Shown here: positions 1-5,743 of the stretch, in pieces
How the letters are laid out: the number at the start of each line of letters is the position of its first letter
Position numbering within the stretch: the first letter of the stretch is position 1
Notes under the pieces: generated by a model
What the model was told of the DNA's origin: nothing
What the model saw: the letters and a program-made list of their open reading frames with translations, nothing else
Database searches by the model: none
Program-made: the position numbers and the translations under genes
Source: CANLBN01 sp047629215
GTDB taxonomy: Bacteria > Pseudomonadota > Gammaproteobacteria > Pseudomonadales > Cellvibrionaceae
Assembly (NCBI GenBank): GCA_047629215.1
Contig: JBLHWO010000114.1
Span: forward strand, 1-10,913
Length of the DNA stretch: 10,913 bases
Reading direction: 5' to 3'

Positions 1-84
1 GACTTTTTTGGATTAGAGGCTTGTGGCATTTATTTCGATCTCGCTGCACCTGTTATAATAGGTAACGCAAGAGCTATGCCGTAA
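1..84 (+). CDS. 3' end of an unrecognised gene (partial)
   Basis: The first plus frame is open from the window edge to a TAA at 82-84 and gives 27 residues ending in DLAAPVIIGNARAMP. A hairpin starts seven bases after the stop, which fits a real gene end. I do not recognise the family from this short tail. It is convergent with the SCO gene. An open frame of this length could also arise by chance. Confidence 0.35.
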   Translation, partial: DFFGLEACGIYFDLAAPVIIGNARAMP

Positions 85-90
85 AATTTA

Positions 91-112
91 AAGCTATTAA
101 AATCAATAGCTT
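91..112 (+). terminator. hairpin after the partial gene, possible weak terminator
   Basis: AAGCTATT (91-98) and AATAGCTT (105-112) form a perfect 8 bp stem around the 6-base loop AAAATC. In the plus direction an A-rich stretch follows rather than a T run, so it is not a canonical intrinsic terminator. In the minus direction the stem is followed by TTTAAATTTT. It could act as a weak bidirectional terminator between the partial gene and the convergent SCO gene, although the SCO stop is about 250 bases away. Confidence 0.3.
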
Positions 113-360
113 AAAATAAATCTACATTTTTATTTGCTATAGTTCATTTTTTTACGCACCAAAAAATATCATTTTTATGCAACATAAATGAGCCACACCA
201 TAAAAAATGATTACGAATTGGAGTTAGAAAATTTTATTTTTACTGGAAGAGAAGAACAGAAATGCTTACCGTGAGCACCAAAAAAGCACCAATACAAGTA
301 ATCACTTATACTAAATTTTAGAGTTTATTACCTGAAAACAAGAACTATCATTTATAATTA
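113..360. other. AT-rich intergenic region, nothing identified
   Basis: This is the convergent gap between the partial gene and the SCO gene. It is strongly AT-rich and I see no convincing coding frame or RNA gene in it. The short string GCACCAAAAAA appears twice (near 157 and near 277), which is too short and too A-rich to interpret. Confidence 0.5.
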
Positions 361-1005
361 CTAATTAATTAAGCGCTCAAGGGCTTTTGACATATTGTCT
401 TTATTGTAAGGGCCTTTAAATAAACCTACGTACTCACCTGCTGGGTTCAATACGGCAATACTATCGCTATGAGTCACGAAGTAATTACCGAATTCATCCG
501 GCTTTTCATGTATAAAAATTGTATTTAACTGCTGAGCCACTTTACGAATATTCTCGAGTTCACCGCTTAAACCAATATAGTCAGGATTAATATAATCAAG
601 ATATTTTGACAAGCGGTCCGAAGTATCTCTTGTTGGGTCAAAGGTGATATGAGTAATAGCAAAACTAGCACTCTTATTTTCGGTGTCCCACTCTTGCTTT
701 AATTCGCTCATCAAGCGTAGATTGATCGGACAAATATCTGGGCAAAACATATAACCAAAATTAACTAACTGCCACTGGTCCGTCGCTTTAGCTAGCACCA
801 CTTCTTCGCCATCAAGCGCATATAAAGTAATGGCGGCCAATATTCGCGACTGATTAAAAAGAAAAAAATCCAGTTTATTTAAATCATTGCGCAGAGAAGA
901 TTGCCCCTTAAGAGAATGTATTCCGCCCTGCTTTGACATAAGGGCTAATACCACTAAAAGCCCAAACACGAATAAAAGAACGATCGTTAGTTTTTTAGCA
1001 TTCAT
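361..1005 (-). CDS. SCO1/SenC/PrrC family copper chaperone for cytochrome oxidase
   Basis: This is a 214-residue membrane-anchored thioredoxin-fold protein that delivers copper to, or maintains the thiols of, the CuA site of cytochrome c oxidase on the periplasmic side. One N-terminal membrane segment (about residues 6-23) anchors it. The family copper motif CPDIC supplies Cys88 and Cys92, and the distal ligand His179 lies in THSDSI. All three metal ligands are therefore present and the length is normal. The start ATG at 1005 is followed directly by a basic-then-hydrophobic anchor; the Shine-Dalgarno is weak (GAG about 8 bases upstream). It lies 69 bases downstream of miaE on the same strand, so the two may be co-transcribed. 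SCO genes are often found beside cox genes, but none is visible here. Family assignment is firm; the exact target oxidase is inferred. Confidence 0.93.
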   Translation of the reverse strand: MNAKKLTIVLLFVFGLLVVLALMSKQGGIHSLKGQSSLRNDLNKLDFFLFNQSRILAAITLYALDGEEVVLAKATDQWQLVNFGYMFCPDICPINLRLMSELKQEWDTENKSASFAITHITFDPTRDTSDRLSKYLDYINPDYIGLSGELENIRKVAQQLNTIFIHEKPDEFGNYFVTHSDSIAVLNPAGEYVGLFKGPYNKDNMSKALERLIN

Positions 1006-1074
1006 AAAAAAAACTCAAATAATAAAAGTATGTTGCGAACAAAGACAGCATATTACGTTGGCTCTGACCTTAAA

Positions 1075-1785
1075 TTAAGCCGATAAAGGCCCGCTATGAA
1101 AACGAAATTGAGTAGCTTCCGACTCCACAAGATCTTTCTCAATTAACAACAACTCGGATACTCTTTCATCAACCGATATCAGTGTATGCGACTGAGAAAA
1201 ATGCCCTGCTGCCGTTTCTGCCAACTCAAGGTAATCTTGATAATGCCTTGCTTCTGATTTCAGCAATGATAAATAAAACTGCTTAAGCTCATCATCGAGG
1301 TAAGGCGCTAGCTTTGCAAAACGTTCGCACGAGCGCGCCTCAATAATTGCGCCTACGATTAAGATATCGATTAACTTATGAGGTTCACTAGTGCGTGCCT
1401 GTTGACGCAACTGCCCAGCATAATTGGCTGCATCGATCTGATAATAATCAATCCCTCTCTTTTTCATTAGAGCGATAACCTGCTCAAAATGCCTTAGCTC
1501 CTCACGAGCCAAGCGAGACATTTTATTCAATAATGCAAAATTATCGGGGTAACGACAGCTTGAATTTATCTGCGCGACAGCTGATTTTTTTGGATTGGCT
1601 TTCTGGTTTAGCGGGTCAAATTTTAAACCGTACTTCCACATAATACTTTGTGCCGTTTGGGCCGCTTTAAGCTCACAATTGGCGTGATCAGTTAATAACA
1701 GAGGTATATCCTTTTGTGCTTGATCAATCCATGCTTGTGGAGTCTCGCACAGAAGGAACATGTGAATATGGTCAATATTTGTCAT
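1075..1785 (-). CDS. miaE: tRNA-(ms2io6A37) hydroxylase MiaE
   Basis: MiaE is a non-haem diiron monooxygenase. It hydroxylates the isopentenyl side chain of 2-methylthio-N6-isopentenyladenosine at tRNA position 37, next to the anticodon, using O2. The 236-residue product shows the ferritin-like carboxylate ligand set in order: Glu38 (NCELK), Glu96-x-x-His99 (EELRH), Glu149 (IIEARS) and Glu178-x-x-His181 (SEARH). The DHANCE and CETPQ strings are typical of the family. The ATG at 1785 has no clear Shine-Dalgarno; an internal ATG at codon 9 is no better supported. The gene lies 71 bases downstream of the broken GntR regulator and 69 bases upstream of the SCO gene, all on one strand. In Salmonella, MiaE has been linked to growth on dicarboxylic acids. 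Here it looks intact although the upstream regulator is not. Confidence 0.95.
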   Translation of the reverse strand: MTNIDHIHMFLLCETPQAWIDQAQKDIPLLLTDHANCELKAAQTAQSIMWKYGLKFDPLNQKANPKKSAVAQINSSCRYPDNFALLNKMSRLAREELRHFEQVIALMKKRGIDYYQIDAANYAGQLRQQARTSEPHKLIDILIVGAIIEARSCERFAKLAPYLDDELKQFYLSLLKSEARHYQDYLELAETAAGHFSQSHTLISVDERVSELLLIEKDLVESEATQFRFHSGPLSA

Positions 1786-1856
1786 AAAATTAGTATAAAT
1801 TGTGAATTAACGATAAGTCTCTTACTGTTAACTTTTGTTATTGGGTTATTGGTTTT

Positions 1857-2599
1857 TCAAACTTGTCGGTTGCGACGCTCAGAACGCTCTCTACGATATT
1901 GCTCTCGTGCAATATTTTGCAACAGATCTTCAGCATAACCAATGTGTTGATGAGCTGCTTCTTTAGCCGTACTTGGCTGCTTATTAATAATCGCATTATA
2001 AATAGCCGCATGCTGGTGCATCAAAGCTTCTCGAGAAATATCATTTTTAACCATGCTAGCGATACTACTCAGCATATTGGTTTGCAGAACACTGAATAGG
2101 CTTTTAACAAGATGAAGAAAAATCAAATTGTGGCTGGCCTCTGCTATTGCCAAATGAAAAGCAGCATCAGCTTGTGCTTGTACTTCACTATCACAGGATT
2201 GATAAGCTTTTTCCAAAAAATGGTAAGCGCTAGCGAGCACCTCTAAATCAAGTTCATTGGCTCGTAGCCCGCATTATAAGCGCAATCACCTTCAATACTA
2301 TGCCTAAATTCTAATAAATCGAAATGTGCGTCAGGATTGTTCGTCAATATTTTGAGCATAGGTTCAGCAATACCTTGCTGTAGCTGATTCGATACGTAAT
2401 GCCCGCCACCGCGTTTACTAATAACACAGTCTTTTGCTTTTAGTCGCTGCAGTACCCCCCTTACACTGGAGCGGGACAAATTAAAACGTTCAGCGAGCTT
2501 TCGTTCCGCCGTAAGACTCGCACCCGAACGCAAGCTACCTTCAATTATTGCTGACTCATAAAACGGGTAAAGACTTTCAGACTTCTTCATATTGGTCAT
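1857..2599 (-). pseudogene. PdhR/LldR-like GntR-family regulator, broken by a -1 frameshift
   Basis: The upstream part (2599 to about 2270) encodes a GntR winged helix-turn-helix (residues about 10-70, with LTAERKLAERFNLSRSSVRG and KRGGGHYVS) and the start of an FCD ligand-binding domain (FDLLEFRHSIEG). It then runs into a TAG at 2245-2243. The rest of the FCD domain continues in another frame from 2267 to the stop at 1857, with FHLAIAEASHN, a helix rich in HxxI and an Arg-rich tail. Adding one base between 2267 and 2271 rejoins them as ...AYNAALRANELD..., which fits PdhR/LldR proteins and gives about 247 residues, close to the roughly 255 of E. coli PdhR and LldR. FHLAIAEASHN resembles LldR; the RREQY/RRERSERR tail resembles PdhR. 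The divergent lactate-dehydrogenase-type remnant favours a lactate-type regulator. The first ATG (2599) overlaps the operator; ATG at 2590 is an alternative start. A sequencing error is possible. Confidence 0.85.
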
Positions 2600-2605
2600 A
2601 CCAAT
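2591..2605. promoter_or_regulatory. PdhR/LldR-type operator over the regulator start
   Basis: The 15-base sequence ATTGGTCATACCAAT is a perfect inverted repeat of ATTGGT and ACCAAT around three bases. That is the half-site and spacing known for E. coli PdhR and its close relative LldR. The central CAT is the complement of the first ATG of the regulator, so a bound dimer would cover the gene's own start. Autorepression is the inferred role. A GGAG lies about 13 bases upstream of that ATG, rather far, which leaves the start codon uncertain. Confidence 0.75.
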
Positions 2606-2707
2606 TTATCTACTCCGCATAAAAATAGCGTCAGCCCAATCTATACGCCAATGTATAAATAAATTTATTATTATATATCAAACACTTAAATATAATAAAA
2701 TTAACTA

Positions 2708-2740
2708 TTGACACGCCACTACAACAACGTTGCCATAGAG
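2708..2740 (+). promoter_or_regulatory. possible promoter of the lldD-like remnant
   Basis: A perfect -35 hexamer TTGACA lies at 2708-2713. The matching -10 is poor: TGCCAT at 2731-2736 with a 17-base spacer, or CATAGA at 2734-2739 with 20. The position is right for an operator at 2755-2769 just downstream to block transcription. A separate TATAAT at 2691-2696 is an alternative -10 with a weak -35 (TTATTA at 2668-2673). Confidence 0.35.
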
Positions 2741-2754
2741 CGTTAACTCAAAAT

Positions 2755-2769
2755 TTTGGTCTTACCCAT
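2755..2769. promoter_or_regulatory. second PdhR/LldR-type operator, before the lldD-like remnant
   Basis: TTTGGTCTTACCCAT matches the ATTGGT-N3-ACCAAT pattern at 10 of 12 defined positions and keeps the three-base centre. It lies about 30 bases upstream of the ATG of the decayed dehydrogenase and downstream of a TTGACA. With the perfect copy at 2591-2605 it frames the divergent intergenic space, as expected for one regulator controlling both directions. Confidence 0.6.
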
Positions 2770-2797
2770 TTAATAACATCTCAATCTTGGAGACGAC

Positions 2798-3000
2798 ATG
2801 CGCTTAAAAGACTGCCATAATTTTCATGGCTTCCGCAGCCTCGCTAAAAAAAGACTCCTGGGGCCAATTTTCAATTATATCGATGGTAGCGCAGACGAAG
2901 AAACCACTTATTGACGTAACACCGAGGCCTTTGAGACATGAAGCTAATGGGTTGCACTGACATACAACAACTATCGAGAAATAATTTACGCTTCAGGCCT
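2798..3000 (+). pseudogene. decayed 5' end of an FMN-dependent alpha-hydroxy-acid (L-lactate-type) dehydrogenase
   Basis: A good ribosome site (GGAG at 2789-2792, five bases before ATG 2798) begins a frame containing LAKKRLLGPIFNYIDGSADEE, then TTY, a stop, and RNTEAFE. This is the N-terminal signature of the LldD/glycolate-oxidase family of FMN-dependent alpha-hydroxy-acid dehydrogenases, where the usual text is close to a Tyr-Ile-Asp-Gly-Gly-Ala segment followed by RRNTEAF. The stop TGA at 2912-2914 stands where the family has Arg, one C-to-T change from CGA. After EAFE, homology seems to continue in another frame as DMKLMG..TDIQQL up to about 3000 and then fades. The full enzyme is about 380 residues, so roughly 80% or more is missing. 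Only an inactive remnant can be present. The divergent PdhR/LldR-like regulator supports a lactate-related role. Confidence 0.8.
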
Positions 3001-3539
3001 TAAGTTTTTGGTATAGATCTATACTCTTAATTAAACTTTTAGCCAATCCATCCAAAATGAAAAGCCAACTCTGCGTAGAGCAGAAATCACACCTAGGCCG
3101 AATTGCAGTCAAATATTTCTATTGGTAACCGATTGCTGGAACATTACTGATCAAGAGAGAAAATTTATTGCCGGAGGAGCTGCACGCACAACCATTTTCA
3201 CATAGCGAAAATCCGTAAAAACACGCTTTAAATTACCATTTGGCAATGATGTATACGAAAGACTTATCTGTATTAGTGACATTTATCTTGTACTACTGAA
3301 GTCAATACAAAAATACAACATGGCAGCCTTTATCCGTCAAGACAATACTTTTTTTTAACGTTTTTTTTAAACGCTAAAGCCTATTGTGTAAAATGCTAAA
3401 TGGCTGGATTCTTGGCCTCTATCAGGTCAGATTCCTACTAGGGACCGATTTTTCTCTATGTGTTTTATCATAAAAAAGTATCTGTTATTAAATTGACATA
3501 AAAACCATGTTGCATACACATCAAATTAATGATTATTTC
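3001..3539. other. non-coding stretch, probably deletion scar or decayed DNA
   Basis: No open frame or residual dehydrogenase homology is readable here. A perfect 14-base palindrome GTATAGATCTATAC occupies 3011-3024. Long T runs lie at about 3350-3368. A weak imperfect hairpin (GGTC at 3425-3428 with GACC at 3443-3446) is followed by a short T run but has no obvious gene to serve. The stretch may be what remains of the rest of the dehydrogenase gene or its neighbours. Confidence 0.5.
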
Positions 3540-4025
3540 TTACTGTGTAAATAAAGGCAAAACGCCTTTCTTCTCAAAAGGTAAATGCAATAGTAAACCC
3601 TCAACAACTACAGCACCTGTGAATAAGTAATCAAGCTGGTTAACCAACAAGGCCTCCGGTATTACCGCAAATAAACGCACCATATCTAAGGTAACAGGCA
3701 ACACAACTGTGCTATGGGTATTCGCTTTCAAAAATATTTTTTGATCCCTATAATCCTTAGCCACAGAACGACCTAAAATCAACATTTCATATCGAATAGC
3801 GTTAATACTGACATCATTATCGTTTGTATTCTTAACCTTAAAAGTAACATTCAAAAAAAGATTTTTTTCAACCCAACCAACAAACTCTAGTTGTGTCACC
3901 TCAACTTCAGGCTCAGTCATAGTAAGAAATGAGTTAGCATACGAAAAAAAGCTAGAAAAAATACCGCAAAAGGAAATACTTAAAAATATCAATATCCTCA
4001 CAAATAAAAAACGATGATAAGGCAT
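3540..4025 (-). CDS. exported LEA14/WHy-like (LEA type 2) protein
   Basis: This 161-residue protein has an N-terminal hydrophobic export signal (about residues 8-30), with a plausible signal peptidase I site after SYA (residue 30). A single LEA_2/WHy-type beta-sandwich follows. It is recognisable from the VTQLEFVGWVEKNLFLNVTFKVKNTNDNDVSINAIRYEMLILGRSVAK segment, split here as residues 43-60 and 61-90. Proteins of this type are periplasmic or lipid-anchored and have been tied in plants to desiccation stress; the bacterial role is poorly defined. Cys20 is preceded by Phe, so a lipoprotein signal is unlikely. The start has AAGGA five bases upstream (4031-4035). The gene follows the DUF1289 gene by 38 bases and is the last of the LysR cluster. 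No clear terminator is visible after it. Confidence 0.75.
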   Translation of the reverse strand: MPYHRFLFVRILIFLSISFCGIFSSFFSYANSFLTMTEPEVEVTQLEFVGWVEKNLFLNVTFKVKNTNDNDVSINAIRYEMLILGRSVAKDYRDQKIFLKANTHSTVVLPVTLDMVRLFAVIPEALLVNQLDYLFTGAVVVEGLLLHLPFEKKGVLPLFTQ

Positions 4026-4063
4026 TATATTCCTTCAAAATTTAATGGCGCTGATAAATAATG

Positions 4064-4507
4064 TCAAGATGAAGTCGCTATATAACGTTCATGATGAGCA
4101 CTGGATAAGGTGTAGAAATCTTGTTCTAAAAACTGCTTAATTTGCTCTAATGAATAGCGCGTCCATTCTGGCTTTAACCTAAAGCCAAAATCCTCTGTAT
4201 TGAGTATTTGGCTCGCGCCAATACGCAGTAGCTCGTAAACCCAACGACTACTGGATAGCTGCTCATTAAACTGTATCTGCTGGTATTGCATTTGCTTTAG
4301 TAATTTTTTTTCATCAAAAATATCAATGATATTCCCGACTATTTTTTGTAAAAAATCATCAAGCCTATCCACAACCAGCTGTCGCTGCTCTTGACTATAA
4401 CCATTCCAATCAATCACTTCATGGGCGAAGCGTTTACATCCCCGACAAACAACATCGCTTATACTAGTAGAACACACCCCAATACACGGGGTTTTAATAT
4501 TACCCAT
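4064..4507 (-). CDS. DUF1289 family cysteine-motif protein
   Basis: The first 50 or so residues of this 147-residue protein are a DUF1289 domain. Its four cysteines Cys8, Cys12, Cys21 and Cys24 are arranged CxxxC-x8-CxxC, followed by KRF and a WNGYS motif, which matches the family pattern CxGxC...CxGC..... W. The cysteines suggest metal or iron-sulfur binding; the biochemical role of the family is not established. The C-terminal ~95 residues extend beyond the domain, are rich in Gln and aromatic residues, and show no motif I recognise. The start is well supported: AGGAAG lies five bases before the ATG at 4507. It sits 29 bases after the LysR gene and 38 before the LEA-like gene, so the three are probably one transcript. 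Confidence 0.8.
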   Translation of the reverse strand: MGNIKTPCIGVCSTSISDVVCRGCKRFAHEVIDWNGYSQEQRQLVVDRLDDFLQKIVGNIIDIFDEKKLLKQMQYQQIQFNEQLSSSRWVYELLRIGASQILNTEDFGFRLKPEWTRYSLEQIKQFLEQDFYTLSSAHHERYIATSS

Positions 4508-4536
4508 TTATACTTCCTATCAATAAATAACAGCGC

Positions 4537-5472
4537 TTATTCGACCATTATATGTGCCAATTTAATTAATGTCTGCCTAATCCATCTATGAGCGCTATTA
4601 TGATGTAGTAATGGACTCCAGACCATATTTACCTCGATAGGAGGAATGGTAAAAGGCGGATCAATAATACAAAGAGTAGGGTCATCCTTATAGAGCAATG
4701 CCGCTCGAGTAGGCATAGTTGCCACCAGACTCGTCTGTTTAACCAACAGGGGGATAATCTGATAATGACGAGTAAACACACTAATTTGACGTTCGTGACC
4801 TAAACTGGTCAAGGCATTATCTACCCAACCTCTATCGCTTGACTGCGACATACCCGTCCCTACCCCAATACCGGTTTTACTGACCCAGATATGTGATGAC
4901 TGTAAATAAGTATCCAAGGTATTCTGCTCTAATAAAGGGTGGCCTTTTGCCAACAAACAAGAAAAGTTGTCTTTCCATACAGGACGTTGATAAAACGATT
5001 GAGGCACAGAGTCAAAGCGATTGATCGCTAGATCTATCGCGCCTTTTTCTAAGTCTTGAAAACTACCATCACTTAAGGTGAGAACATCGAGAGAAAGCTT
5101 TGGCGCATGGGTTTGCAGGTAAGCTACCAAAGCCGAAATCAACGTACCTTCGACGTAATCACTGACCAATAAGCGAAAGGTTCTATGACTATTAACCGGG
5201 TCGAAATCTTCATTTGGCGACAAGGCCTCTTCAGCAACCATTAAAGACTGACGTATCAGCGGCTCTAACTCTAGGGCTTTTTCCGTAGGCTGCATCCCAC
5301 CAGTTGTACGAACTAAAAGAGGGTCGTCAAAATGGTTGCGCAGGCGCTTTAGGCTATTACTCATGGCCGGCTGGCTTATATTGAGCTTTTCAGCAGCACG
5401 TGAGACATTACGCTCGCGCATTAAAACATCAAAACTTACAAGTAAATTCAAATCGAATTGATCGATATTCAT
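4537..5472 (-). CDS. LysR-family transcriptional regulator, divergent from acnB
   Basis: This is a 311-residue LysR-type DNA-binding regulator of normal length. Residues 1-60 are the winged helix-turn-helix, with the signature SRAAEKLNISQPAMSNSLKRL followed by DPLLVRT. Residues about 90-300 are the two-lobed effector-binding domain (FRLLVSDYVEG start). The NFDPLLVR and DLNLL-type text places it near the NahR/LinR/NodD-like branch, whose members sense varied aromatic or organic acids. The effector here cannot be told. The Shine-Dalgarno before ATG 5472 is poor. The gene is divergent from acnB across 271 bases, so control of acnB, of its own operon or of both is possible. It is followed at 29 bases by the DUF1289 gene. 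Confidence 0.92.
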   Translation of the reverse strand: MNIDQFDLNLLVSFDVLMRERNVSRAAEKLNISQPAMSNSLKRLRNHFDDPLLVRTTGGMQPTEKALELEPLIRQSLMVAEEALSPNEDFDPVNSHRTFRLLVSDYVEGTLISALVAYLQTHAPKLSLDVLTLSDGSFQDLEKGAIDLAINRFDSVPQSFYQRPVWKDNFSCLLAKGHPLLEQNTLDTYLQSSHIWVSKTGIGVGTGMSQSSDRGWVDNALTSLGHERQISVFTRHYQIIPLLVKQTSLVATMPTRAALLYKDDPTLCIIDPPFTIPPIEVNMVWSPLLHHNSAHRWIRQTLIKLAHIMVE

Positions 5473-5478
5473 ATAGGC

Positions 5479-5510
5479 ATACTATTTTTAAAATAATCAC
5501 TTTGTAGTAT
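5479..5510. promoter_or_regulatory. inverted repeat upstream of the LysR gene
   Basis: ATACTA (5479-5484) and TAGTAT (5505-5510) form a 6 bp inverted repeat with a 20-base gap just upstream of the LysR start. A 13-base palindrome TATTTTTAAAATA (5483-5495) overlaps the left arm. LysR regulators often bind such interrupted repeats near their own promoters, but the region is very AT-rich and the match may be chance. Confidence 0.3.
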
Positions 5511-5587
5511 AAATAAAAAAAGAATTTTTTGTAATGCTATAAACACCATGAATAATGAGTATTAGCATAATCGATTAGATTTTATTG

Positions 5588-5616
5588 CTGACAAGCGTAC
5601 ACTGCATCGCTATAAG
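5588..5616 (+). promoter_or_regulatory. sigma70-type promoter of acnB
   Basis: CTGACA (5588-5593) and TATAAG (5611-5616) are separated by exactly 17 bases, each one mismatch from the consensus. They point towards acnB. Transcription would start near 5623, giving a leader of about 120 bases before the GTG. The leader holds an imperfect direct repeat (ACGGAATCGC at 5676-5685, ACGGATTATCGC at 5691-5702). Confidence 0.6.
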
Positions 5617-5743
5617 CAAGGCGAAGATAAAGGAATAGTAACCCGAGAAAATGTATAGATAACAAAAAAAGATTAACGGAATCGCTATTTACGGATTATC
5701 GCCAATTTTATTCACAGTTTAACTAATCAGAGAGGAAATCCCA

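Noticed and set aside
1863..2099. Plus-strand open frame opposite the GntR regulator
   Set aside because: It is antisense to clear FCD-domain coding sequence and has no supporting features of its own.
3119..3133. ATTGGTAACCGAT, resembling a third PdhR/LldR operator
   Set aside because: The half-sites are separated by one base rather than three and the right arm is mismatched, so a dimer of this family would not fit.
3425..3452. Hairpin followed by a T run as a terminator
   Set aside because: The stem is four base pairs with a large asymmetric bulge and no gene ends nearby on the matching strand.
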